Source of the DNA: Rhabdornis inornatus
Taxonomy: Eukaryota; Chordata; Aves; Passeriformes; Rhabdornithidae
DNA length: 64,000 nucleotides
Direction of reading: 5' to 3'
NCBI GenBank assembly: GCA_013397075.1
Contig: VWZS01008191.1
Location: forward strand, 520,250-584,249
The translations under genes and the position numbers were made by a program. Below the pieces are notes generated by a model. The model worked only from the letters and a program-made list of their open reading frames with translations. It was not told the origin of the DNA and made no database searches. Shown here one piece after another: positions 11,656-23,427 of the stretch. Every line of letters starts with the position of its first letter. The first letter of the stretch is position 1.

Positions 11656-12115
11656 TGTAGCAGTTTAGATTTGCTAATTTTAATATACTTATTTTCTGGT
11701 GTGAAATAGGATTAGGAGCAAAAACAAGGCAGGCTTAAAAATTTGAAGGGTGTAAAGAAAAACTTTATTAACAACATAAAGAAATAATAAATTCAGAATA
11801 AAACCTTCAGACTACCTCTCCCCTCTCCTCCCCTCTCCCATACCTTGTTCTCTTTCTTAACAACAACATACAGAAACACTTCAGTCAGTCACCAACTTAA
11901 ATAATCTTTTTTCAGGTCACTCTAGGGAGAGGAGTCTCCCCTTTTCAGGCCATAGGGACTTTTCCACAAGAAGAAAAATCAATTATCTCGTGGCTTCACT
12001 TTCCCATCACAACCCATTGTTGTCAGCAGAGCTCCCTTTTTCCAGCACCCTTGCTCTCAGTTATTTGTCACACCCCATTAAATGGAAACACTCCCCCAAA
12101 TGTGACTCACACACT
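11656..12115 (-). mobile_element. Probable solo LTR of an endogenous retrovirus
   Basis: Read on the minus strand, the right part has a polyadenylation signal (AATAAAG, from about 11765) followed by about 110 bp ending CTGCTACA. The expected LTR 3' terminus is CA, and the far end may begin TGTGAG near 12112. It has a U3/R/U5-like layout and no adjoining viral gene. It resembles LTRs of passerine ERVL-type families by impression only. I could not confirm a target-site duplication, so the left boundary and the class are uncertain. Confidence 0.45.
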
Positions 12116-12777
12116 GTTGAGGTCAACAGCCCCATAGCAGAGAGACTGGGATGAGAAGAACAAAGTGGTGAGAAAATGTGGAGGAAATATTCTCACGTGC
12201 CAGCAAAGGGAACTATGAAAACCCCTGTCAGGCTGCACTTGTTGGTAATCACACCCTGCTCTGAAATTCCTCCATTAAATCATCTTTTACTCCTTGAGCT
12301 GAGGAAAGGGCTGGTCTCTTTCACCAGCCTGTGCAGATCTGTCTCAGATCAATAGGGAGCACACAGAAATGCTTTGAAGCTGAAAAAGAGCCCTTAGCTC
12401 GCTTTCAAAGTGATTTTAGAGGTTTTTTTCTCCTCTCTCCTTTCATGAACAAACTGAACTTTTCAAATTAAGTCCTGAGCTGAGTTTATCCGAGCCTGAA
12501 AAATGGAATAACTGATGGAATCTCCTTCACCCAGCTCTCCTGCAGAGTTCATTAAAAGTCAGGTTTCAGGTCCTTGTATCAAGTGCCCAGCTCAGCTCTC
12601 ACAGCCTCACACTTATCTCCCACCAAACAGCCAGCAGCTCCAAAAGTCTCAGGATATTAAAGATTCCAAGGAAAATTATTCTATGATGGAATATTTCACA
12701 TTCTACAATCTTTTCCTCCACCAGCTGCAATAAATTAGAGTGCAGCCATTACCTCATGATAGGTTATAATACAAAAT

Positions 12778-12808
12778 AAAAGCTATCTGATAGCATCAGA
12801 TGGCTTTT
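12778..12808. repeat. Inverted repeat (14-bp arms, 3-base loop)
   Basis: Arms 12778-12791 and 12795-12808 pair with one mismatch that would be a G-U wobble in RNA. The function, if any, is unknown. Confidence 0.75.
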
Positions 12809-13151
12809 TAAATGCCCTGAATTATGCACTCTGAGAGTTTAGGTGATCTGTATCTTTTTCCCTGTCGACATTTTTCAGCACCACCTGTGATGTGTGAAGA
12901 AAGCTTTTAGGCATTCATTTTTGTATCAAAAGCTTTTTTTCTGATGAAAAGAAAGCGAAACTGGCCGTGCAAGACACATAAAGTGTATTTTTACAAATCA
13001 TTGCTTCTGTAAACACACCTTGTACCTGCCCATTAGCTCTTACAACACCAATCTTCCTCATTGCTGCCCCAGACACGCTGAAAATATTTCTGCAATAAGT
13101 AAAGAAGGCAATGGAAACCAGAATTCTGGCTGGCAGTGCCTGTCACCACAG

Positions 13152-13298
13152 GATCAGTGAATCTTGGAATGGTTTGGGTTGGAATGGGCCCTAAGGAACA
13201 TCTCATTCCAACTCCCTGCCACTGTCTCAGGCTGCTCCAAGCCCCATCCAACCTGGCCTTGGGCATTTCCAGGGATCCAGGGGCAGCCACAGCTTCTA
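13152..13298 (-). mobile_element. CR1 LINE fragment
   Basis: Inverted 3' end (GGAATGGTTTGGGTTGGAAT) and body to CAGCCACAGCTTCT. Confidence 0.9.
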
Positions 13299-14420
13299 AA
13301 AGGTCTGTGTCTTTCTTGTGCTAGTTATCTGCAGCTCAGGAAAATAAAAAATTTTTAGTGAATAGAAGAGAATAACTGGAGTTTAAAGAATTGGAACAAT
13401 TGGAGATTGACACCTGCAAAATGCTTTCCATGCACAGTCTGATGCTGCAATCATCCCATCACAACTTCAGGTAAAACTTTGTGCCTTTTCATCTGACCCA
13501 GCACATAGACAACCTTTATCAAGGAGCCTTCCAGAAACTGCTTTTCTTCCTCCCAAACTGATAGACTTTACCCTGGAAAACTGCTGGGATTGAGAGGTTG
13601 GCAAGCAAAAAACTGTCTGGGGGCAAGAGCAGCTGCACTGTGCCTTGAAAGAAAGAAATCCCTCTCTTCCCTCTGGCATCACTTGGATGTAGCAAAGATG
13701 ACAAGTTTGGCCTGATCATGTCATGTTTGGGGGTTGATAAGTGCTTCCCCAATTAATTAATTATAAATGTTGTCTTCTACCTTGCACTCAGTGTCTGCAG
13801 GGAGGATGCAAAGGTATTTATCACTCCTCACCCAGTGCAGCAAGGGCCAATGAGTTAAAAACACACCTACTCTCCATTTCCATCAAAAGAACTGCTCTGC
13901 TCATGTGCCTGTCCCAAAAATCCACGGGATACACAGTGCAAAGGGCAGTGGGAAGGATCCCAGGTGAATCTGGAGGAGCTGTATAAAAATAAGCGTGTGG
14001 CTTTTCTAAGCCAGCAGCACTCACCACCTCTCTGGATGTCTCAGGTGCAGTCTTTAAACTCTTGTCATTATAAAAATAAGCTTTAAAAAAACTAAATAAA
14101 TATTTTTTTAAAATAAGAGGGTTTTTTTTTTCCATTTTAATTATTTCATCTGTGACTCCCACACCCTCAGCTTTGCCCTGCCCTTCCTTGCCAGACCATG
14201 AAGTGCTCTCTGGAGCTGAATATGTTCTTCTGCAGGGCTGCAGGGAGAAATCCTTCACACTTCTAAAGAAGCTGGAGCTCAGATCCTTCTATCCAGCAGC
14301 TCAGCTTTCCTCTCTGCAAGCCAAATACCCCCCAAGCAAGCCAAGGGCTGCACCAGCCTTACTCAGAGCTTCCTCTAAGAGGTTCTGGCTCAGAAGTAGC
14401 TGAGGACCAGTGACACCAGT

Positions 14421-14867
14421 GAGCTCCTAAATACCTGCTGATGTTTTGGGGTAAATGGATGCCAACTGCTTCCCAAGAAGGAAGGGACCTTAAAATCATC
14501 TCATCCCACCCCCTGCCATGGGCAGGGACATCTTCCACTATCCCAGGGTGATCCAAGCCCCACCCAACCTGGCCTTGGACACTTCCAGGGATCCAGGAGC
14601 AGCCACAGCTTCTCTGGGAATATGTGCCAGGGCCTCACCACCTTCATAGGGAACAATTCCTTCCCAATATCTCATCACAGCCTACCCTCTTTCAGTTTGA
14701 AGCCATTCCCCCTTGTCCTGTCACTCCACTTCCAGTACTGTCTCCATGGACAAAACCATTTTCTTATGCCCAAAACTGCAATTTCTGAATCAGTCCAATT
14801 CATCAGTAGTGACTGGTGGAAATGCAGATTTATCCCAGCCCAATATTTCAGCATTAGGGCATTAGGA
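14421..14867. repeat. ~447-bp duplicated block, copy A
   Basis: Matches 22994-23427 throughout with substitutions and small indels. It comprises a ~55-bp non-CR1 left flank, a minus-strand CR1 fragment (about 14479-14735) and a ~130-bp non-CR1 right flank. The shared flanks show that both copies come from one parent segment carrying the CR1. Confidence 0.92.
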
Positions 14868-15256
14868 GGCCCCAGCACACCTTTCCCACTGTCTCTGCTA
14901 AAAGTGGGTCAGAGCTCTCATTTCCTCTCCCTTTAAAAGGTTAATAAACACAAAGCAGGTCAATTCTCACGAGGCACACTGGTTTGCAGAACTGGCAGGC
15001 TGGAGCATAAAAACCCATTTATTGGAGTCACATCTACACTTACAGCAAATCGTGGTCAAAGCTTATCTAGGAAGCAGGAGAGAAGAACTCTCCCTCATGA
15101 ATAAAGATGAATTCCAGAGCTTTGGTACAGCCCTGAGATGGGACTTGGTTTGGCTGAGGAAGGAAGTGAATAGCATCAGGCTGCCACCAGGCACTCTCAG
15201 AAGCCAGGTGAACTCCCAGTTCAGGGAAAAACCCTTCCAGCACATCAGTCTTTCAC

Positions 15257-15450
15257 TGAATCATGGAATCATTAAGGTTGGAAAAGACCTCCAAGGGCAG
15301 CAAGTCCAACCTTTGACCAAACACCACCCCCAAATCCTCACAGCAAATTCTCTCTAATGCATGTGGGGTCACTCCAGGTTTCTTCTGAAAGACATCCCCA
15401 CACCTTTTTCTCTTGGAGTCCCTGTTCAGATGCAGAGATGCCCATTTGAC
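15257..15450 (-). mobile_element. CR1 LINE fragment
   Basis: Starts AATCATGGAATCATTAAGGT, with GGAAAAGACCTCCAAG; a CR1 subfamily unlike the GGGCAGGGACA type. Confidence 0.85.
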
Positions 15451-17007
15451 AGCTGGGGTATCTCAGGAGATCCCAGTACCCACAGGGATAACAGCAAGGC
15501 AAAGGCACAGCTCAGTTAAGCCAGGCTGAGCTATCCCAGGGCACCATCACAGCCTGCTGTGCTGCAATAAAATCTCATTTTCGCTCCAATTTCATACCAG
15601 CAGGCAGTTTCCAAGCTCTCAGGACTGTAAACAGCCGTGGGGTGACATTTATTGTCCCCCTGACAAGCCCAGCCTTGCTGCTCACCCGTGGCTTGCCTGG
15701 TACAAGCATCTCATTACAACCAATTATCACTGCATCCATCTCCCTGTCCCAGCTGAGCACTGATTGAAGGAAACAGACTCCAAAAGATGGTGCCTGCAAC
15801 AATCCCTAACTCAGCACCACCCAGGCAGTTTGAATTTAATCCCAGTGGAGGAAAACCCACCATGAACCTTGAGTCACTACTGCCACCACCGACTCCAGAC
15901 TGCAGACACCTCACAAATGAGGGATAATTTCCTACTTAAAAGTTGTATGAAATCATAAAAAAATATCCGAGAGAGATTATTTTTCTTCCATAAATCTTGT
16001 AAGCTAAATGCAATTTGAGTTTGATTCTGAACCCAGGATAATTTTTAGAATTCACAACCTCCTGTGCCAAGGCACTGCACAGTTTAAGTGTCCACTGACA
16101 GAAAAATTATACCCTTTTCTGAATTCACTTTGAACCTGCTCATTGCTGATTTCACTAGGAATTGCTCAGTTCTTTTACAAAGACAGAAATATTCACAGCC
16201 TAACCACAATATCTCTTTTCCTAGGGAGAAAAGCCATAAAATCTTCTTTAATATCCCTCCTCAGGCATCTCTTTTTCAAGCTGAAGTGTCCCAGCCTATT
16301 TAGTAGCTTCCAGCATGGAAACAGCTCCCTATCATTTCTCTCTTGTATCTTTGGTGGGTTTAATTCTACCCCATCCTGCCCTGGGCTTGCAGAGTAGACT
16401 TTTATTCTATTTTTCTCTGACAGATTGGGTTTGACTGGGGTTAGCTTGGCTCTGATGTTTCACTAAATGTATCCTCCCTCTCTTCCCTGGAAAAGTCACT
16501 GCTGTGCCCTCCTGTCCCCAATCCCACTCACACTCCAGAATCCTTTGGGCGTCTCTCCTTCCCCCAGCTCCATCCCATCACCTTTTTTATTTGTATCACC
16601 ACTGACAGTCTGCTCTGCACCAACCCCATCCCCTCAGAGCTTCCCCTTCCAGCTTTCCACAGCTTTGTGTTTAATTTGGACATATTTTGTCTGCTGTGCT
16701 GCCTGCCCTCCCTGCAGCACTGCAGACAGGAGGTGACAGAGAAGCTGAAGGAAAGCCACAATCCAGCCAGGGCATGTGGTCCCTGACACGGTGGCATTTC
16801 CTTCCCACCACTGATGGGCTCTGCTGGGGCTCTGATGCTCCTTTGCTCATCTCTCAGTGAAGGATTTGCAGCTCCAATTCACCAGAAAAGCGATTGGGCA
16901 GTCATAGAAAGCAAAAAGGATCCCAAAATTCAGGATAAGTGAGACGAGTTTGCTTTGGACTTTGCCTCAATATCTGTGGCAAGTCTATGGTTTCATTTTT
17001 CCCACAA

Positions 17008-17066
17008 GCTGGACTTGATAATCTTACAGGTCTTTTCCAGCCTTAACAACTCCATGATTCTATAAC
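17008..17066 (+). mobile_element. CR1 LINE 3' end (short)
   Basis: CTGGACTTGATAATCTTACAGG then CCATGATTCTATAA. Confidence 0.75.
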
Positions 17067-18561
17067 AGGAACACCATTAATTATATAAAACCTGGTTTAC
17101 ACTTCTGCAAGTAGAAGCTGTCCAAGCACTCAACAGGAATATATTAAAAAAAAAAACTTTCTTCCCAGATGTTTGCAGAAATTTGATTCAAAGACATATG
17201 AAGAAAACCTCACTGTAAAGCCCCAGACTGAATCATTCTTATCAGCATGAAGGAAATCACCAATGACTGTTGCTGGAGGGTGATTTTTAAGCATTAAAAT
17301 CCTATGAGATTTTCCATCAACAACATCTATTAGGAAACAATTTTGTTTTAAAAATGTTTGTAATCTTTTAGTCTTTTTTAACCAACAAGCTAAATAAACA
17401 CTTGGCTTTTTTAATCCCTCCTTTTCATAAATCAAATCTGTGAGCTGAGCCCTTCTGCCTAACTCCAGAACATGTAAACTGAAAGAAAAGATCCAAGATT
17501 TAAGATGAAGGTTTGCACAGGGTGTTGCCAAAAACATGACTTATCTCCTCAGCAGCCTCTGAACAAGATCTCCAGTGCTCTGACACAGAGCATGCTTCAA
17601 GGATTATTCCAGGGTTTCCTCACTCAAATCCCTCTTCTCTTCCAGGAGTTGTAGACAACTGGATTTCTAGAGAATCAGACTTTGAATTTAGGTTCCTTCC
17701 TGGATGGTTTTTCCCATATTGGCATCTCCAGAAGGAGATGTGGCTCAACCTCCAGAAATGCTTTTTCCAACATCACTTATGGTGTGTGCAATTTTCCCCA
17801 GTGTACTTATCCCAGATAAAAAGGGTAGATCATGAAAGTGCTCTGATACAGTCAATATTAACAGAAAAACAAAAAGTAAAGATGAGGAAGGAGAGATTTT
17901 TTAACAGAAATCTCATGGGATGTGAGAGGGGCAAACACAAGCTGCTGTCAGAAACAAAACTTCTGCATAGATGGCTTTAATCTGAGCCATTATCCAGAGC
18001 TCTGAAAATACTTGGAATTTATTTTCCATTGGTCTGCAGCAATGGAACTTTCTCCTTATTTCTATAACCTTTACACAGCTAAGGCTGCGTGCATTTATCT
18101 ATTATCCCATTTTTTAATATCCCATCATATTAAAAAAAAAAAAGGAACCAAAACCTCTGCTGGCATTTAAAAGTGTGACAAATTCTCCAAACTGTAATGC
18201 TTTTTTCAACACAAATTTATGTCCACTAAGTGCTGCTAATCCTGACAAACCCTGGGACAGCTGTTCCCAAGTCAAACAAACCCTGCTGCTTGCTAGAGAG
18301 CTTCCAGCCAAGAGCCAGCAACAGGCAAAACCAAAGCAAAACCTCCACCCCTGAAGTGTTTTGAGGCAGAAAACAGAGGCTGGAATGTCTTAATATCTGT
18401 GGAAAGGTGAGGTCAAGGCAAAAATCAGCTCTCTGCTCCACAGGGAGGAGTGATGAGGTGCCGTGGGTCTGTGCTGGGATTTCATCCTGGTTTTGGTGAG
18501 TGTTTGGCACTTAAGGGGGGTGGGTGGGCTCAGACAAGCAACTGTGGGACCACTGTTGGAA

Positions 18562-18662
18562 ACATGGAATTGTTGAGGTTGGAAAAACATTTTAAAGCCA
18601 TTGAGGCCAGGAGTTAACCCAGCACCACTGTGTTCACCACTAAATCACACCCCCAAAACTCA
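18562..18662 (-). mobile_element. CR1 LINE fragment
   Basis: Inverted 3' end: CATGGAATTGTTGAGGTTGG, followed by decayed body. Confidence 0.75.
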
Positions 18663-19035
18663 ACTGGGAATTAGCAGTGCTCACTGGAGAGGTAGGCAGT
18701 GGAGCAAGGATGGACAGGAAAAGAACCATTTTTAGTGAAAATTTTGGTGACTACTGTTTCCTCAGAAAGAAACTCCTGATCTGGAAAAACAGCAATGGCT
18801 TCAGGCTGGATGAGAGCAGCCAATACCAAAGTCTGGTGTTTCAGGGGCCAGCTTTCACAGCAGAGTCTGCAAAGGCTCTCCTCTGAAAAACCCAGGGCAG
18901 ATTTCTTTATTTTGAGTTTCCAGGGAGTGGTTCCACCTCTGTAAGAGCTGCAGCATGAAGGGACTCTTTGGGAAGAGTCCCAGAGAGATGAGGGAATGGT
19001 GAAGGAAGACCATTTGGAAGGATGTCCAAATGTGG

Positions 19036-19057
19036 ATGATACACTACTGTGTATCAT
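19036..19057. repeat. Inverted repeat (9-bp arms, 4-base loop)
   Basis: ATGATACAC, TACT, GTGTATCAT: perfect pairing of the arms. Short enough to be chance. Confidence 0.7.
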
Positions 19058-19561
19058 GAGCATTGCCAAAGAACTGGGAGAAAAATTCCTGTTAAATAAA
19101 TATGAGCTTGACTTTGGTACTGATCCTACATGAGAATCTGGGGTTTAAGGTCTTGATGTCCCATGGCTGAATTTTCTACTGTTGAAGGAGAGGCCACCCT
19201 GTCAAGGAATGGAGGGGACTGATGTCAAATCTGGGAGTTGCCCAGTGCTGCTGGTTAGAGCAAGAGGCCCTTTCTATCACCTAGGCTAGAGTAACAGGAA
19301 AAAAAGTAAATTAAAAATTAATAAAAGAGAACATAGAAAACCAGCAGGTCCTTTTGCCTTTAGAGAGACCAGCAAGATCGAACATATTTTAGACTGGGCT
19401 AAACTGGTTCTTTTTTGAGTATATTGATAGAGGTTTGATTTAGGGTTTGATTTAGCAGACCAACAGCTGTCATTTAATGCCACTCCTGTTGTCCCAGCAT
19501 TTTTTGAGAGGCTGATGAATGTGGTACAAGACTTATGAGAGCTCTACACAGCTCTGAAATG

Positions 19562-19690
19562 ACAGAATCACAGAATCTTTGAGGTTGGGAAAGACCCGTA
19601 AGGTCACTAAAATCAACCACCAACCCAGCCCCACCATGTTCCCCACTGATGCACATCCTCAAGTGCCACATCCACAGTTTGTCCCCACCC
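19562..19690 (-). mobile_element. CR1 LINE fragment
   Basis: AGAATCACAGAATCTTTGAG then CACATCCTCAAGTGCCACAT. Confidence 0.85.
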
Positions 19691-20384
19691 TACTTTGGGC
19701 ACTTTCTGGAGTTCTTGAGCTGGATCAGCCACATGGTGCCTGTTCCAGCACCTGGAGAGCTGCTGAGAACAGGACTGTCCCACAAATCCCACTGACACCT
19801 CATCTGCCCCAGGAGGGCTTATGCAACTGGGAGGTGACAATTCACTTGAACTTTTCCAAGCAAGGAACTATTAATTATTTCTAATCTTGCTGCACTATAA
19901 ACAGATGGTGATGAATAAACAGGATCCTAATTTAAACTTCATCAGTGTTTTTTTTCCAGCTTTTTATTTTTTTTATTTTTATTTTCCATATGTTCACTGC
20001 TTTTCCTCCCATCAAACTTGCTTTGACTTCTTCAGGGGGAACTGACAGAGACCCCCAGGCTCCAAATTTGTTTTTTCAAGCCAGCCTCCACTGTGGAACA
20101 GCAAAAGCAATATTCAGAGTTTAAAGAGCATGGGCCATTTCCCACCTGGATTTTTTTCCACGTGACAATGGTGATGATGAGCTTGCAGGACTCATGTCTA
20201 TCTCACAAGTGTGAGGCATGTGCAAGTTAAGCAGCAGTGAACAGGCACTGGGACAGGGAATGGCACTATTTTTTCCCTGTGTTTTCCATTTTTCAGACCT
20301 TTTTTGGGGTTTATTCTGTTTATTCAAGACAGACAGGGCTAGAGAGCAAACAAAAAGTGCAGTGTTGAAGGACTAGGGGTATCA

Positions 20385-20526
20385 GGGCAGGTTGGACAGG
20401 GTTTAGAACAACCTGGGACAGTGGAAGGTGTCCCTGCCCATGGCAGGGGGTGGCACTGAATGGGCTTTAAGGTCCCTTTAAGGTCCCTTTTGACCCAAAC
20501 CACTCCATGATTCTGTGATTCCATGA
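20385..20526 (+). mobile_element. CR1 LINE 3' end
   Basis: Contains CCTGCCCATGGCAGGGGGTG, a local 11-bp tandem duplication of TTTAAGGTCCC, and the terminus CCATGATTCTGTGATTCCAT. Confidence 0.92.
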
Positions 20527-21128
20527 AGGCCGTGCTTCCTGCACAGCTCTTGGTCTCCAGAGCAGCTCATCCCACCCAGACATGGTTCCTTATTCAGCTG
20601 TTATCCCTAAATAACTCTCCTGCTTCTGAAAGAGTTTCTGATTGCAGAGCAAATTAATTAGCAATAATGGGATAAACAGATAATGAGCTGAGCTAGCCAG
20701 CCTAGACCTGATTGATTTTCCTGCCCTTTTAACAAAGAGAGGGCTACTTTTTTTTATTTATTATCATTGTATTTGTTTAAGCTGGACTGTTTGTAAATTA
20801 CAACCATGGAGAAGCAAAGTTTTCTCAAAAACCAACCCAGAAATATTCCTCTGTGCTCTGGGACCATGACATAAAAGAGGCAAGTGAAAGTCAGCAGGAA
20901 GCAGTGCAGTGGTGATTCCTGCCTTGCAGCCTTCAGGAGCTCAGCCACACCTCACAGAGAGGGATTTTCCTCTGTCTGGGAGTCTGGGAAGCAAAGCCCT
21001 TTATCCCAACCCTTCATTCCCAGCTGAGCAGCCACTGTGGTGCACACATATGTCCAAGCTGGAAAAGCATCTGGAGCTAAATCCCAATTTTCACTGAGGC
21101 TGGGATTGTATTCCTCCCTTCTGGAATA

Positions 21129-21180
21129 CAGAATCATGGAATAGTTGGGGTTGAAAGGGGCCTCTAAAGGTCATCTTGCC
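21129..21180 (-). mobile_element. CR1 LINE 3' end (short)
   Basis: AGAATCATGGAATAGTTGGG and AGGGGCCTCTAAAGGTCATC only. Confidence 0.75.
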
Positions 21181-21861
21181 CTTTAGAGAAAGAGATTATC
21201 TGTGCAATGTGGGGCTTTTTTTCCTACACACCTGAGCTGCTCACTAAGATTCCCCTCATTTTAAAGCTTTTGACAGCAGGCAAGACAATCTAAACAGAAT
21301 TCATCACATCCTGAAAGAGCTGCCTACACCTGGCCAGGACACACCAGGGATACCAAAAGCAATGAAAATCCCTTGCCAAAAGTCATTCCCATGCCATGGC
21401 TGCCCATGTAAATCTGGTCTCTGTCTGCCTATTCCTGATTTTAATGGCAAAGAATCCACCCCTGTGTTTGAATCACGTGTCATTCGAAGTCTTTGCAAGT
21501 TATTTCAGCACTGAGTTAAAGAACACCACGGCAGAGGAGTGCAAGACCAGCCTGTGCTGCAACACAACTGCATCCCACACACCATTCCAGAAACTGGGCA
21601 AGCTCTGCCACGAAGTCCATAAAGCTCTCCTTCCTGCAGAGAGGCTGCTGGGTGTCCTCTGAGGGTTAAAAACTTCCTTAAAAGCCCAGACTTTGATCTC
21701 TCTGCCGTTTGGTTCTCCTCTGTACACACTGCCAGCTTCAACCTCTTTTCCCTGTGGGTTTCCCCCTCACTGCATCCTCTGCAGCCTTTGCTGTGCTGGA
21801 AAACAAACTGAACAAACTTCTCCTCCTCAGAGCTGGGCAATATTTAGTGAGCCCTGGGGTG

Positions 21862-21930
21862 TAGAATCACAGAATCGTCAGGGTTGGAAGAGACCTTTAA
21901 AATTATCCAGTCCAATTGTCAAACCTCCTC
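21862..21930 (-). mobile_element. CR1 LINE fragment
   Basis: AGAATCACAGAATCGTCAGG with GAAGAGACCTTTAAAATTAT. Confidence 0.8.
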
Positions 21931-21989
21931 AAATATGGGTAAATTCAGATATTGAATCACACTCCCAGCAGGGAATAGAGGGATTCATA

Positions 21990-22093
21990 TGGATCATCTC
22001 CTTCCACCCCCCTACCACGGGCAGGGACATCTTCTACTGTCTCAGGCTGCTCCAAGCCCAATCCAGCCTGGCCTTGGACACTTCCAGGGATGG
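21990..22093 (-). mobile_element. CR1 LINE fragment
   Basis: Body of a different CR1 type (ACCACGGGCAGGGACATCTT to GACACTTCCAGGGATGG) lacking its 3' terminus, just right of another fragment. Confidence 0.85.
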
Positions 22094-22993
22094 AAGAAGT
22101 TTAATCTGAAAAGAAAGCCTGGACTTCATGCATGTTCAGCCCCTGTGAGGAAGAGGTGGGTGTTTGAAGACAAAAAAAAAGAGGGTTAAGAAGGATGTTA
22201 TTGTTTATCAGTGGAAATCTACCAGCTTTACCTGAGCCAGTGATCAACCTCAGCACCACCATCAAGGGCTCTTAACAAGTGACTAATCTGTCTGACACAT
22301 CAAATTACAGCTGTGATTAAGCCCCTCTGATCAATACAATTGATAATGGCTCCCAAACAAAGCTTTCCTTCCAGAATGTACTGAGGCACTGTGTTTATTT
22401 CCACTCATCTGATTAGAAAGGATAACGAATCAGTCATTAAGCCTCAAGTGATTCTTCTGTTCCTGAGAAGGCAACACAACTACCTGGCCATAGATCAAAG
22501 TTTTACACTGCAGATCACAGGGAGCCTCCATTGCTTTCCATCCTCCTGTTCTGGGGGATGGAACTGGGTTAAAATCATGTTTTTCCTCAGAGTTTTACTA
22601 GGATTTCCCTTTCCAGCAACACTCAGATGAAGCAGTCATCACCTTCAAGTGATCTCATATCGTCACCTTCAGGAGATTTCTCTCCAACAAACTTCCCCCT
22701 CATCCCCAACCGTCAAAGTCCAAAGTTTGGTTTTACAGCTCAGCCACATTTATTGAGTTATGGATCCCCACTCCAGAAAAACATCTTTGACCCACTTGTA
22801 CTCACATGCTGTGAACACTCTGAAAGGGAAACACATCCTGTGTCAGCACTTGACAGAAATTATGTGTCCCCACAGAACCTAACAGAGTTCTCCATGCACT
22901 TATCCACAGTCACACATTTAAGAGCCAACAATTCTGATTTTTTCTGTTGCCTCCAGGGCAGTTGTGAGTGTCTGGATAATAAAGTCAGGTATT

Positions 22994-23427
22994 GAGCTCC
23001 TAAATACCTGCTGATGTTATGGGGTGAATGGATGCCAACTGCTTCCCACAAAGGAAGGGACCTTAAAATTATCTCATCCCACCCCCTGCCATGGGCAGGG
23101 ACATCTTCCACTATCTCAGGCTGCTCCAAACCCCATCTAACCTGTCCTTGGACACTTCCAGGGATCCAGGAGCAGCCACAGCTTCTCTGGGCAACCTGTG
23201 CCAGGGCCTCACAGGGAACAATTCCTTCCCAGTATCTCATCTAAACCTGCCCTCCTTCAGTTTGAAGCCATTCCCCCTTGTCCTGTCACTCCAGTTCCAC
23301 TACTCTCCATGGACAAAACCATTTTCCTATGCCCAAAACTACAATTTCTGAATCAGTCCAATTCATCAGTAGTGACTGGTGGAAATGCAGATTTATCCCA
23401 GCCCAATGTTTCAGCATTCCATTAGGA
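22994..23427. repeat. ~434-bp duplicated block, copy B
   Basis: Second copy, in the same orientation, about 8.6 kb from copy A. The CR1 part is about 23049-23300. Scattered differences mean it is not a recent assembly duplicate. Confidence 0.92.

Noticed and set aside
17130..17537. 135-codon minus-strand frame in intron 2
   Set aside because: I recognise no domain or family, its composition is that of intron, and its start has no supporting context.
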